This document shows, one piece after another, positions 36,248-46,399 of a stretch of 64,000 nucleotides of DNA (position 1 is the stretch's first letter; each line of letters starts with the position of its first letter). Origin of the DNA: Ectopseudomonas guguanensis (GTDB lineage Bacteria > Pseudomonadota > Gammaproteobacteria > Pseudomonadales > Pseudomonadaceae). The DNA lies in assembly GCF_900104265.1 (NCBI RefSeq), contig NZ_FNJJ01000008.1, positions 1 to 64,000 of the forward strand. Reading direction: 5' to 3'. The translations under genes were made by a program, and so were the position numbers. A model generated the notes under the pieces. That model was not told where the DNA came from and did not search any database. It saw only the letters and a list, made by a program, of their open reading frames with translations.

Positions 36248-37066
36248 ATGTCCGATTCCCTCGGCAGCAACCTCAAACTGCTCTGCAGCCATTACCGCTC
36301 GATTGCCGAGGTCTGCCGCAAGCTGGCGATCAACCGCGCGCAGTTCAATCGCTACCTGGCAGGGCAAAGCCGACCGACCCCACACAACCTCAAGCGCATC
36401 TGCGATTTCTTCGGTGTCGAACCCTTCGAACTGGCCATGCCGGCCGACCAGTTTTCCCGCCTCATCGGCGCCCGCAGCGGCACTGCGCAGCTGCAAAGCG
36501 GCACTGACCCGCTGCTGGAACTGTTCGCCCCGCTGCGCCGCCAGGCCAGCCCGATGGAGCGCTACTGCGGCTACTACTTCGAGTACTCCAACTGCATGTC
36601 GGTGCCCGGGCACGTGCTGCTGTCACTGGTGCACCTGCGCGAGGAGCGCGGCAATTACCTGTTCGAGCGCCAGGAACGCCAGGAGCGGCAGGAACCCACG
36701 CGCGGCGGCAGCGAGGACTGGGTGCGCTGTCGCTACCTGGGCACGGCGTTCTTCCTGCAGGACCGCCTGTTTCTGGTGGACTACGAATCGCTCACCGGCA
36801 ACGAGATGAGCCAGACCATCCTGATTCCCAGCTTCAAGAGCCGCATCATCCGCCTCAACGGCATCAAGACCGGCGTCTCCAGCGGCGACCGGCGCACCCC
36901 GGCCTGCACCCGGGTGGTCTGGCAGTACCTGGGCAACGAGATCAACCGGGTCAACGCCTATCGCCAACTGATGCTCTACGCCCCCGACGACCCACGCATC
37001 GACGACGACATCCGTCAGCGCCTGGGCGGCGCGCAGCTACGGGGTGGGTTGTTCGAGATGGAGTGA
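36248..37066 (+). CDS. Helix-turn-helix (XRE-type) regulator
   Basis: A 272-residue protein. N-terminal helix-turn-helix at about 18–45 (SIAEVCRKLAINRAQFNRYLAGQSRPTPHNLKRICDFFGV). The remaining 200 residues form an unrecognised, probably sensory domain with no membrane segment. It is divergent from the alanine symporter gene, 160 bases apart, so control of that gene or of itself is a reasonable inference. The spacer has short dyads (GATGCGAGTTGATGCTAGAATCGCGTCAT) that could be its operator. Confidence 0.75.
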   Translation: MSDSLGSNLKLLCSHYRSIAEVCRKLAINRAQFNRYLAGQSRPTPHNLKRICDFFGVEPFELAMPADQFSRLIGARSGTAQLQSGTDPLLELFAPLRRQASPMERYCGYYFEYSNCMSVPGHVLLSLVHLREERGNYLFERQERQERQEPTRGGSEDWVRCRYLGTAFFLQDRLFLVDYESLTGNEMSQTILIPSFKSRIIRLNGIKTGVSSGDRRTPACTRVVWQYLGNEINRVNAYRQLMLYAPDDPRIDDDIRQRLGGAQLRGGLFEME

Positions 37067-37074
37067 GGTCGGCC

Positions 37075-37515
37075 TCAGAAGAGCTTCCTGTACTGGATGA
37101 AACCGGAGCGGTCGCCGATGCGGTCGTAGAGCATACGCCCCTGGTAGTTGGTTTCCTGGGTCAGCCAATGTACGCGGCTGGCGCTAGCGGCGCGTGCTTG
37201 GGCGTAAACGTGCTCGATCAGCGCGCGACCGATGCCGCCGCCGCGAATGTGCTCGGCGACGAACAGATCCTGCAGGTAGCAGTAGTCACCACTCGTCCAG
37301 CAGCTGCGGTGGTAGATGAAGTGCACCACGCCGACTGCCTCGCCGTCCTGCCAGGCCAGGGCGGCGTGCATCGGCTCGGCCGGGTCGAGAAAGCGCTGCC
37401 AGGTGAGGGCGCTGGTCTCGGCTGGAATTTCGGCCTGGTAGAAGCGCTGGTAAGCCTGCCAGAGCGGCAGCCAGACGGCGTGATCAGCAGGGGTGACAGG
37501 GCGGATATCGAGCAT
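37075..37515 (-). CDS. GNAT-family acetyltransferase, copy 2
   Basis: A 146-residue GNAT protein, paralogous to the one at 33065–33508. Shared segments include EIPAETSA.TWQRFLDPAEPM, GDYCYLQDLFVA, GGIGR and RSGF.QYRKL. The acetyl-CoA loop (IRGGGIGRALIEHVYAQ) is intact. It lies downstream of the PaiB-like gene (19 bases) and convergent with the XRE regulator. The substrate is unknown; the PaiB neighbour makes polyamines a possible guess only. Confidence 0.87.
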   Translation of the reverse strand: MLDIRPVTPADHAVWLPLWQAYQRFYQAEIPAETSALTWQRFLDPAEPMHAALAWQDGEAVGVVHFIYHRSCWTSGDYCYLQDLFVAEHIRGGGIGRALIEHVYAQARAASASRVHWLTQETNYQGRMLYDRIGDRSGFIQYRKLF

Positions 37516-37534
37516 GAGGGCCTTCCTTTGGTGA

Positions 37535-38167
37535 TCAGTCGGTGGGATTCATCTGCGCCGCCAGTTCCCGCTCTTGCGGGTTGGCTGAGGCGGCCAGGCC
37601 GTTGCGCACGCCGACCCGGTCAGCCGCCGAACGGTTCTGGCTGAGCTTCCATTTGCCTTCGAGCCGACGAATCGGCAGGGCGAAGCCGACGATGGCGCGC
37701 AGCATGCTGTCGATGTAGTCGCGCGGCGCATCGCTGACCGCCCAGGGCTGCGGGCGCCTTTGTTCGTGGCGCTCGCTGAGACGTCTGACCAGCTCGAGCA
37801 GGCGCTCGGGCTCGTCGAACACCTCGGCCTGGCCCCAGGCATGCACTGCGATGTAGTTCCAGGTCGGCACCACCTTGCCGTGCTCGGCCTTGGCCGGATA
37901 CCAGCCGGGATGCACGTAGGCGTCCGCACCGCTGAACACCACCAGCGCCTCGGCGCCGGCGGCCAGGTCGCGCCAGTGTCCATTGGCGCGGGCGAAGTGG
38001 CCGTACAGGGTGCCGAACTCGCCTTCGCCAGGCTCGAGCAGCAACGGCAGATGGCTGGCCTGCAGGCCCTGCGCACCGCTGCTGGTCACGATGGCCAGGC
38101 CGCTGGCGTGGATCTGCGCGTGCAGGCTGGGCAGATCGTCCTGGCGAAAGGCGGCGGGGCAATACAT
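37535..38167 (-). CDS. PaiB-family FMN-binding protein
   Basis: A 210-residue FMN-binding split-barrel protein of the PaiB family (negative transcriptional regulator in Bacillus nomenclature). Signatures: LPLLLEPGEGEFGTLYGHFARANGHW, VVFSGADAYVHPGWYPAKAEHGKVVPTWNYIAVHAWG and FALPIRRLEGKWKLSQNR. It is divergent from the MocR-type regulator at 38265 and upstream of a GNAT gene in the same direction, which mimics the paiAB acetyltransferase pairing. Confidence 0.88.
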   Translation of the reverse strand: MYCPAAFRQDDLPSLHAQIHASGLAIVTSSGAQGLQASHLPLLLEPGEGEFGTLYGHFARANGHWRDLAAGAEALVVFSGADAYVHPGWYPAKAEHGKVVPTWNYIAVHAWGQAEVFDEPERLLELVRRLSERHEQRRPQPWAVSDAPRDYIDSMLRAIVGFALPIRRLEGKWKLSQNRSAADRVGVRNGLAASANPQERELAAQMNPTD

Positions 38168-38264
38168 GGCGGCATCTCCTGGTGTGATGGAGCCATGCTA
38201 GGCAGGATATTGGCCTGACGTAAGATCCATTTTCGACAACTTCGATAGAGCCAATTTATCCATC

Positions 38265-39731
38265 ATGAGACGCTCGCCCGCCTTGCCATTCGACCTTTCC
38301 GGCATTCACCTGCAGCCCGGCCAGGGGCTGGCGCGCCAGCTCTACCAGGCCTTGCGCGAGCGCATCCTCGACGGTCGCCTGGCCGGAGGCACGCGCCTGC
38401 CGGCCAGCCGCGAGCTGGCCGCGCTGCTCGGCATCTCGCGCAATACCGTGACCCGCGCGCTGGACCAACTGTATGCCGAGGGCTACGTGAACGGGCGGGT
38501 CGGCGATGGCACCTACGTCGCCGCGCTGACGCGCCAACGGCCTGCCCCGGTGGCAGCCTTCGCCCCGGCAGCGGCCAGCCCGGCGCTGCAGCTGTTGCAC
38601 AACCATCACCTGGCGATGCCCGCCGCGGGCGCACCGCGCGCCTTTCGCATCGGCGTGCCGGCTTTCGACCTGTTCCCCTTCGAGACCTGGTCACGTCTGC
38701 AGGCGCGCTTCTGGCGCAAACCCTCGCTGGCACGGCTGGGCTATGGCGACCCTGCCGGTGACCTGCAACTGCGCGAATTGATCGCCGCCTACCTGCGCAA
38801 CAGCCGCGGCCTGACCTGCGAGGCGCCGCAGGTACTGATCACCTGCGGCTCGCAGCAGGCCATCAGCCTCTGCGCGCAGTTGCTGATTCAACCGGGCGGC
38901 CGCGTGGCCATCGAAAACCCCGGCTACCGCGCGGCGGGCCATGCCTTCGCCGTGGCCGGCGCACAACTGTGCGGCGTAGCGGTGGACGGCGATGGCCTGG
39001 ACGTCGACGCCCTGCAGCGTCTGAACGATTGCCGGCTGGCCTATGTCACGCCCGCGCATCAATACCCCACCGGCGTCACCCTGTCGCTGCCCAGGCGCCT
39101 GGCCTTGCTGGAGTGGGCCAAGCGCGTGAACGGCTGGATCATCGAGGACGATTACGACGGCGAGTACCGCTACAGCGGTACGCCACTCGCGCCACTGGCA
39201 GCGCTGGATGACCAGCAACGGGTGATCTACATCGGCACCTTCGGCAAGCTCGCCTTCCCGGCACTGCGCCTGGGGTATCTGGTGCTGCCGCCCGCGCTGG
39301 CCGAGAGTTTCGCGAGGCGCCAGGCGCTGGAGATACGCCACTCGGAGGTTGGCACCCAGGCGGTCATGGCCGAGTTCATCGCCGCCGGGCACTTCCAGCG
39401 CCATGTGCGGCGCATGCGTCAGGCGGCGCGCAGCCGCCGCGACGCGCTGATCGAGGCCTGGCCGCAGGCGATTCCCGGATGCTCGCCGCTGCCGAAGGTT
39501 GAGGCCGGTCTGCACCTGAGTATCAGGGTCGAGAGCCTGGCCCGTGAGCGTGAGCTGATCGGCGCTGCCCGCGCAGCCGGTATCGAGATGAACCCCTTGA
39601 GCGATTACTGGCTACCCGGCAGCGAAGCGGCCGAGAACGCCCGCGCCGGGCTGGTGCTGGGTTTTGCGGCAGTGCCCGAGGCGCAGATCGTCGAGGCGGC
39701 GCAGACGCTACGCCGGGCTTGGAAGCTGTAA
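38265..39731 (+). CDS. MocR/PdxR-type GntR–aminotransferase regulator
   Basis: A 488-residue fusion. An N-terminal GntR winged helix-turn-helix (about 20–85: LPASRELAALLGISRNTVTRALDQLYAEGYV) joins a fold-type I aminotransferase domain with the PLP-binding Lys in YIGTFGKLAFPALRLGYLVLP and the Asp in IIEDDYDGEYRY. Such proteins sense PLP or amino-compounds and control vitamin B6 or amino-acid genes. It diverges from the PaiB-like gene by 97 bases, so that gene and its GNAT partner are its likely targets. Confidence 0.9.
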   Translation: MRRSPALPFDLSGIHLQPGQGLARQLYQALRERILDGRLAGGTRLPASRELAALLGISRNTVTRALDQLYAEGYVNGRVGDGTYVAALTRQRPAPVAAFAPAAASPALQLLHNHHLAMPAAGAPRAFRIGVPAFDLFPFETWSRLQARFWRKPSLARLGYGDPAGDLQLRELIAAYLRNSRGLTCEAPQVLITCGSQQAISLCAQLLIQPGGRVAIENPGYRAAGHAFAVAGAQLCGVAVDGDGLDVDALQRLNDCRLAYVTPAHQYPTGVTLSLPRRLALLEWAKRVNGWIIEDDYDGEYRYSGTPLAPLAALDDQQRVIYIGTFGKLAFPALRLGYLVLPPALAESFARRQALEIRHSEVGTQAVMAEFIAAGHFQRHVRRMRQAARSRRDALIEAWPQAIPGCSPLPKVEAGLHLSIRVESLARERELIGAARAAGIEMNPLSDYWLPGSEAAENARAGLVLGFAAVPEAQIVEAAQTLRRAWKL

Positions 39732-39746
39732 CGCAGGCCAACCGGC

Positions 39747-39766
39747 GGTGCGCGCGGCGCACCCTA
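39747..39766. repeat. GTAGGGTGCGC-family dyad repeat, single unit
   Basis: One unit in reverse orientation (GGTGCGCGCGGCGCACCCTAC) just after the MocR gene, before the gltP terminator. Confidence 0.65.
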
Positions 39767-39783
39767 CGGCGGCCACAAAAAAA

Positions 39784-39805
39784 AGGGATGGCCGAGGCCA
39801 TCCCT
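39784..39805 (-). terminator. Intrinsic terminator of the dicarboxylate symporter gene
   Basis: A 10-bp perfect inverted repeat (AGGGATGGCC) with a 2-base loop, followed by eight T on the minus strand. It closes the symporter gene that ends at 39847. Confidence 0.85.
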
Positions 39806-39846
39806 GAAGGTTGAGGCTGGTGAAGGCCTCCTATGAAAGCGGTTGC

Positions 39847-41100
39847 TCAGGCAGCGTTGTCGCTGTTGTAGATCTCGCGATCCAGCTCCTTCTCGCTGCT
39901 GCCCACCAGGGTGGTGGTCATCAGGTCGCCGGCGACGTTCACCGTGGTGCGCGCCATGTCGAGGATGCGGTCGATACCGGCGATCAGCGCCACGCCTTCC
40001 AGCGGCAGGCCGACCGAGGTCAGCACCAGGCCGAGCATGATCAGGCCGGCGCCGGGTACGCCGGCGGTGCCGACCGAAGCCAGGGTGGCGGTGAGGATGA
40101 TCATCAGGTACTGGCCGGCATTCAGGTCGATGCCGAAGGCCTGGGCGATGAACAGCGCCAGCACGCCCTGGTAGATCGCGGTGCCGTCCATGTTGATGGT
40201 GGCGCCCACCGGCAGCACGAAGCCGGCCACGCCCTGCGATACGCCGAGGTTCTTGCGCGCGCACTCGATGGACACCGGCAGGGTGCCGGAGCTGCTCGAG
40301 GTGCTGAAGGCCACCGCCAGCGCCGGGGCGATGCCGCGGAAGAAACGCAGCGGGCTGAGGCGCGCCAGGCCGCCGATCAGGCCACCATAGATCAGCAGCA
40401 TATGGGCGATGCTGGCCAGGTAGATCACCCCGATCACCCCGGCCAGCGGCAGCAATACCTCGATGCCGTGGGAAGCGACCACGCCGGCGATCAGCGCAAA
40501 CACGCCGATGGGGGCGAAGCGCATCACCAGGTCGGTGAGCTTGTAGAACACCTCGGCCAGGCTGTCGAACAGCTTGACCACCGGCGCGGCCTTCTCGCCG
40601 ATCAGGTTCATGCTCACGCCCAAGGCAATGGCGAAGACGATGATCTGCAGGATGTTGCCTTCGGCGAAGGCCATCACCGGGTTGGTCGGCACCAGGCCCA
40701 CCAGGATCTGCACCAGCGAGGGCGCCTGCTTGGCCTCTTCGCTGCCGCTGGCGACCATGTTCATGCCTTCACCGGGGCTGAACAGGGTGCCGAACGCCAG
40801 GCCGATGCTCACCGCGAAGGCGGTGGTGATCAGGTAGATGGCGATGGTCTTGACGCTGATGCGGCCCAACTTGGCGCTGTCGCTCATGGCGGTGATGCCC
40901 GCCACCAGGGAGACGAACACCAGCGGTACGATCAACATCTTGATCGCGTTGAGGAACAGCGCGCCGACCGGCGCCAGCGCCAGGGCGAGACTCTTGAACA
41001 GCATGCCGACGACCACGCCGAGCACCAGGCCGACGAGAATCTGCTGCCACAAAGGCACGCGCGCAAGGAAGGAAGAGGAAGTGGTGTTGCTCTGACTCAT
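39847..41100 (-). CDS. Dicarboxylate/amino acid:cation symporter (GltP/DctA family)
   Basis: A 417-residue DAACS transporter with eight helices and two re-entrant hairpins. Hallmarks: the Ser-rich hairpin AFSTSSSSGTLPVS, VLPVGATINMDGTAIYQ and the C-terminal GVPGAGLIMLGLVLTSVGLP. It imports glutamate, aspartate or C4-dicarboxylates. It lies 130 bases downstream of aspA in the same direction and is separated from it by a hairpin, so aspartate uptake is a sensible reading of the pair. Confidence 0.92.
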   Translation of the reverse strand: MSQSNTTSSSFLARVPLWQQILVGLVLGVVVGMLFKSLALALAPVGALFLNAIKMLIVPLVFVSLVAGITAMSDSAKLGRISVKTIAIYLITTAFAVSIGLAFGTLFSPGEGMNMVASGSEEAKQAPSLVQILVGLVPTNPVMAFAEGNILQIIVFAIALGVSMNLIGEKAAPVVKLFDSLAEVFYKLTDLVMRFAPIGVFALIAGVVASHGIEVLLPLAGVIGVIYLASIAHMLLIYGGLIGGLARLSPLRFFRGIAPALAVAFSTSSSSGTLPVSIECARKNLGVSQGVAGFVLPVGATINMDGTAIYQGVLALFIAQAFGIDLNAGQYLMIILTATLASVGTAGVPGAGLIMLGLVLTSVGLPLEGVALIAGIDRILDMARTTVNVAGDLMTTTLVGSSEKELDREIYNSDNAA

Positions 41101-41190
41101 ATGTTGTACACCCGGATTGTCGTTTTTGTGGGGCCGTCTGCGCGGCCTTCAGCGGTGCCGCCCCATGAACAGGCTCGAGGGCGGAAATGA

Positions 41191-41216
41191 ACACGCCGCC
41201 CAAGGGGGCGGCGTGT
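41191..41216 (-). terminator. GC-rich hairpin after aspA
   Basis: Arms ACACGCCGCC (41191–41200) and its complement (41207–41216) lie 14 bases past the aspA stop. The minus-strand T run is short (TTCATTT), so it may allow some read-through into the symporter gene. Confidence 0.55.
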
Positions 41217-41229
41217 GTCATTCGATGAA

Positions 41230-42654
<1,425 letters not shown>

Positions 42655-42810
42655 GATAGAGATGGCTCTTGGGAAATACGGCGAGTGCCGCGATGCCCAT
42701 AGAATAGGGGCCCTGGCCGCCTCGCTACCAATGCCGTTGCTTGCTGCCCTATGCACAATCGGCATAATGTGGATGTGACGTCGATCGCCGCTGCGGCGTA
42801 CATGACCTCC

Positions 42811-42943
42811 GTGGGAGGGGTTTCAGCGGCGAGCGCTCCGCCGCTGAAGCGCCTCCCACGATTCGCACCCTGCCCATAGTGCGTAGCCCGGATGCAATCC
42901 GGGGGCAACGTGACGGGCCAACCCCGGATTGCATCCGGGCTAC
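42811..42943. repeat. Two palindromic repeat units in the aspA–lysR spacer
   Basis: A GTGGGAGG…TTCAGCGGC palindrome (42811–42859) is followed by an inverted pair of GTAGCCCGGATGCAATCCGGG (42883–42943). They occupy nearly half of the divergent 300-base spacer. The second ends 9 bases before the LysR start, so the ribosome-binding site GGAG abuts it. Confidence 0.75.
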
Positions 42944-42952
42944 GGAGACTCG

Positions 42953-43858
42953 ATGAACCTGGAAACCAAGTGGCTGGAAGACTTCGTCACCCTGGCCGGT
43001 ACCCGCAGCTTCTCCCAGGCCGCGGAGAAGCGCTTCGTCACCCAGCCGGCGTTCAGCCGACGCATCCGCAGCCTGGAGGCGATGCTCGGCCTGACCCTGG
43101 TGGATCGTTCCTGCACCCCCATCGAACTGACCGAAGCAGGGCGGCTGTTTCTGGTTACCGCGCGCAGCCTGGTCGAGCAACTCGGCGAAGTGGTGCGCCA
43201 CCTGCACAACCTGGAAGGCCAGCAGGGCGAAGTGCTGTCGATCGCCGCCGCGCACTCGCTGACCCTCGGCTTCTTCCCCGAATGGATCGCCCGCCTGCGC
43301 CGCGAAGGCCTGCCCCTGACTACCCGCCTGGTGGCGACCAATGTCGGCGAGGCGGTGCACTCGCTACGCGAAGGCGCTTGCGATCTGATCCTCGCCTACT
43401 ACGACCCGGATGCCGCGTTGCAGATGGACCCGGCGATCTTCCCCTCGCTGCACCTGGGCGCCACCTCGATGTTGCCGGTATGCGCGGTTAACGAGTCTGG
43501 CGCGCCGCTCTACGACCTCGACGGCGGGCAGAGCGTACCGCTGCTGGCCTATAGCGCCGGTGCCTTTCTCGGGCGCTCGGTCAACCTGCTGCTGCGCCAG
43601 CGCGCGCTGCGCTCGACCACCGTGTACGAAACCGCCATGGCCGACAGCCTCAAGAGCATGGCCCTGCAGGGCATGGGCGTGGCCTGGGTGCCACGCCTGT
43701 CGGTCACCGCCGAACTGGCTCGCGGCGAACTGGCCATCTGCGGCGGCGAGCAGTGGCAGATCCCGCTGGAAATCCGCCTGTACCGCTGCGCCCTGGTACG
43801 CAAGGCAGCAGTGCGTTTGCTGTGGCGCAAGCTGGAAACGGGGGAGGTGGGGGGCTGA
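42953..43858 (+). CDS. LysR-family transcriptional regulator
   Basis: A 301-residue LTTR. N-terminal winged helix-turn-helix (3–62: WLEDFVTLAGTRSFSQAAEKRFVTQPAFSRRIRSLEAMLGLTLVDR), then a periplasmic-binding-like effector domain (about 90–295). It is divergent from aspA, which suggests control of aspartase, though the spacer is interrupted by repeats. The ATG at 42953 is preceded by GGAG; an earlier start at 42929 lies inside the repeat and is rejected. Confidence 0.9.
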   Translation: MNLETKWLEDFVTLAGTRSFSQAAEKRFVTQPAFSRRIRSLEAMLGLTLVDRSCTPIELTEAGRLFLVTARSLVEQLGEVVRHLHNLEGQQGEVLSIAAAHSLTLGFFPEWIARLRREGLPLTTRLVATNVGEAVHSLREGACDLILAYYDPDAALQMDPAIFPSLHLGATSMLPVCAVNESGAPLYDLDGGQSVPLLAYSAGAFLGRSVNLLLRQRALRSTTVYETAMADSLKSMALQGMGVAWVPRLSVTAELARGELAICGGEQWQIPLEIRLYRCALVRKAAVRLLWRKLETGEVGG

Positions 43859-43866
43859 GCTTTCGC

Positions 43867-43972
43867 GTAGGGTGCGCTGCGCGCACCGGCTTTCCCGGGG
43901 CAAGGACATTCGCGGCTGAAGCCGCTCCTACAGAAAACTGCAAAGTTTGTAGGAGCGGCTGGGCGGCATCGC
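43867..43972. repeat. GTAGGGTGCGC unit plus GTAGGAGCGGC inverted pair
   Basis: A GTAGGGTGCGC unit (43867–43887) is followed by CGCGGCTGAAGCCGCTCCTAC and an inverted GTAGGAGCGGC copy (43911–43972). They fill the spacer between convergent lysR and the polyamine-binding protein gene. Confidence 0.7.
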
Positions 43973-44000
43973 GCTTCAACCGCGAGCCGTTAGCGACGAA

Positions 44001-45095
44001 TCATTTACCCGACTTGATCGAGGTCCACGCCCGCGTACGTACGCGCTCGATCTTCTGCGGCAGCGGCTGCACCACGTACAGCGACTTCTGCAGCTCCGGG
44101 GTCGGGGTCAGATCGTGATCGTCGGCGATTTCCGCGCCCACCAGCTGCATGCCCGGCACGTTGGGGTTGGGGTAGCCGAGGAAGTCGCTGATCGGCGCGA
44201 TCACCTTGGGTTCGAGCAGGTGGTTGATGAAGGCGTGGGCTTCGTCGACGTTCTTCGCGCTCTTGGGGATGGCCCAGGTGTCGAACCAGATCGGCGCGCC
44301 TTCTTTCGGCAGACGCCAGTTGATCACCACGCCGTTGCCGGCTTCCTTGGCGCGGTTGGCGAACTGGTAGAAGCTGCCCGAATAGCCGATGGCCACGCAG
44401 ATGTCGCCGTTGGCGATATCGGTCATGTACTTGGCCGAATGGAAGTAGGCCACGTACGGACGCACTTTCAGCAGCAGCTCGGTGACCTTGTCGTAGTCGG
44501 CCGGGTTGGTGCTGTTGGGATCAAGGCCCAGATAGTGCAGGGCGATGGGGATGATCTCGGTAGGCGAGTCGAGCATGGCCACGCCGCAGGATTTCAGCTT
44601 CTCCATGTACTCGGGTTTGAACACCAGATCCCAGCTGTTGACCGGCGCATCGTCGCCGAGTGCGGCCTTGACCTTGTCCGGGTTGTAGCCGATCAGCACG
44701 GTGCCGTACATGTAGGGCACGCCGTACTGGTTGCCCGGGTCGTTCTTCTCCAGCAGGCCGAGCAGCACCGGGTCGAGGTTCTTCCAGTTGGGCAGCTTGG
44801 ACTTGTCCAGCGGGGCGAATACGCCGGCCTTGATCTGGGTTTCGAGGAACTGGTTGGATGGGATCACCAGGTCATAGCCGGAGTTGCCGGTAAGCAGCTT
44901 GGCTTCCAGCGCCTCGTTGGTTTCGAAGGTGTCCCAGGTGATCTGGATACCGGACTCCTTCTGAAAGTCCTTGGGTACCTCCGGGAGGATGTAATCCGCC
45001 CAGTTGTACACGCGCAGCTCCTTGGCCTGCACCGCGCCGCTGAGCAGGGTGGCGCCGCACAGGGCGGCGCCGAGCATCTGTTTGATGGCTTTCAT
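44001..45095 (-). CDS. Periplasmic polyamine-binding protein (PotF/SpuD family)
   Basis: A 364-residue periplasmic substrate-binding protein. Signal peptide cleaved after VQA (about residue 24), then KELRVYNWADYILPEVPKDFQKESG, the standard PotD/PotF beginning, GYDLVIPSNQFLE and GAPIWFDTWAIPKSAKN. It binds polyamines for an ABC importer, but no permease or ATPase genes follow, so it must share one encoded elsewhere. It is 63 bases downstream of the acetylpolyamine amidohydrolase gene, so acetylated polyamines are the likely ligand. Confidence 0.9.
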   Translation of the reverse strand: MKAIKQMLGAALCGATLLSGAVQAKELRVYNWADYILPEVPKDFQKESGIQITWDTFETNEALEAKLLTGNSGYDLVIPSNQFLETQIKAGVFAPLDKSKLPNWKNLDPVLLGLLEKNDPGNQYGVPYMYGTVLIGYNPDKVKAALGDDAPVNSWDLVFKPEYMEKLKSCGVAMLDSPTEIIPIALHYLGLDPNSTNPADYDKVTELLLKVRPYVAYFHSAKYMTDIANGDICVAIGYSGSFYQFANRAKEAGNGVVINWRLPKEGAPIWFDTWAIPKSAKNVDEAHAFINHLLEPKVIAPISDFLGYPNPNVPGMQLVGAEIADDHDLTPTPELQKSLYVVQPLPQKIERVRTRAWTSIKSGK

Positions 45096-45158
45096 CGTTT
45101 CTCACCCTTGAAATGTTGCTCTTGTTTGGCAGGTTCTTGATCGCGAACAAGGCGCCGC

Positions 45159-46187
45159 TCAGGCGCCCTCGAAACCTTCCAGCACGTTGACCGCGTTGAC
45201 GCCGATGGCCTCCACCGCGTAGCCGCCTTCCATGATGAACAGGGTCGGCAGGCCCAGCGCGGCGATGCGCCGGCCCATGGCCAGGTAGTCCGGGCTGTCG
45301 AGCTTGAACTGCGAGATCGGGTCTTCCATGTAGGTGTCCACGCCCAGCGACACCACCAGCACCTCGGCGCCGTAGTCGGCGATGCGCTGGCAGGCCTGCT
45401 CCAGCGCCGCGCTCCAGGTTTCCCAGGTGCTGCCCATGGGCAACGGGTAGTTGAAGTTGCAGCCCTCACCGGCGCCCTCGCCCAGTTCGTCGGCATAGCC
45501 CAGGAAGAACGGGAATTCCTCGGCGGGATCGCCGTGAATCGAGGCGAACAGCACGTCGCTGCGCTGGTAGAAGATGTCCTGAGTGCCGTTGCCGTGGTGG
45601 TAATCGACATCGAGGATGGCGACCTTCCTGCGGCCCTGATCGAGGAAGGCCTGGGCGGCGATGGCGGCGTTGTTCAGGTAGCAGTAACCGCCCATCACGT
45701 CGCCAGCGGCGTGGTGGCCTGGCGGACGGCACAGGGCGAAGGCGCTGTGGGCGCCATTGGCGATCTCGGCCTGGGCGCTGAGCGCCACCTGCGCGGCGCT
45801 GTAGGCGGCCTGCCAGGTACCGGCGGTGATCGGCGCACCGCCGTCGAAACTGTAGTAGCCGAGCTGGCCGTGCAGGTCATTGGGGATCATCCGCCGCAGG
45901 GTGCGCGCCGGCCAGGTGAACGGCAGCAGGTCGCCCTTGCCGCCCTGCTCCTGCCAGCTCGCCCAGGCGCCCTTGAAGAATTCCAGGTAGGCCTTGCTGT
46001 GGATGCGCTCGATGGGCGCCAGGCCGAAATCCCTGGGTGCGCGAACCTCGCCGAGCTGGCGATTCTTAACGCGCGCGAGGATGTGGTCGGCGCGCTGCGG
46101 CTTCTCGAAGCAGGGCATCAGTTGCCCGTCGATCAGCTCGCATTTGCCGTGGTGCAGGTGGTGGTCGTCGCTGTAGTAGGTGAGCAT
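45159..46187 (-). CDS. aphA: Acetylpolyamine amidohydrolase
   Basis: A 342-residue class II-like deacetylase. Every catalytic residue of Mycoplana ramosa APAH falls at the same number here: zinc ligands Asp195, His197 and Asp284, general acid/base His158 and His159, and Tyr323. It removes acetyl groups from acetylputrescine and other acetylpolyamines. The ATG at 46187 starts MLTYYSDDHHLHHG; 43 upstream codons are rejected. Cotranscription with the downstream PotF-like gene indicates uptake plus deacetylation, as for PA1409–PA1410 (memory). Confidence 0.94.
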   Translation of the reverse strand: MLTYYSDDHHLHHGKCELIDGQLMPCFEKPQRADHILARVKNRQLGEVRAPRDFGLAPIERIHSKAYLEFFKGAWASWQEQGGKGDLLPFTWPARTLRRMIPNDLHGQLGYYSFDGGAPITAGTWQAAYSAAQVALSAQAEIANGAHSAFALCRPPGHHAAGDVMGGYCYLNNAAIAAQAFLDQGRRKVAILDVDYHHGNGTQDIFYQRSDVLFASIHGDPAEEFPFFLGYADELGEGAGEGCNFNYPLPMGSTWETWSAALEQACQRIADYGAEVLVVSLGVDTYMEDPISQFKLDSPDYLAMGRRIAALGLPTLFIMEGGYAVEAIGVNAVNVLEGFEGA

Positions 46188-46399
46188 GCAAAGCGCTCCA
46201 GGCTCGTTGTTGTGCCTGCATTGTTCGCCTGCTCGGCCGGCGTCGAGAACGCTGGCAACGGCCAAAAGGGGATCGAAATGGCCAAATTGCGCTACCGCGC
46301 GGATGCCCGTTGGCAAGATGTAACGAGGTGTGAGGCTTAAGCTTTCGTTAAGCCTGCGCGCCGAAGGTGGCGGCTCCGAACCCCATGAGGAGCCTCACC

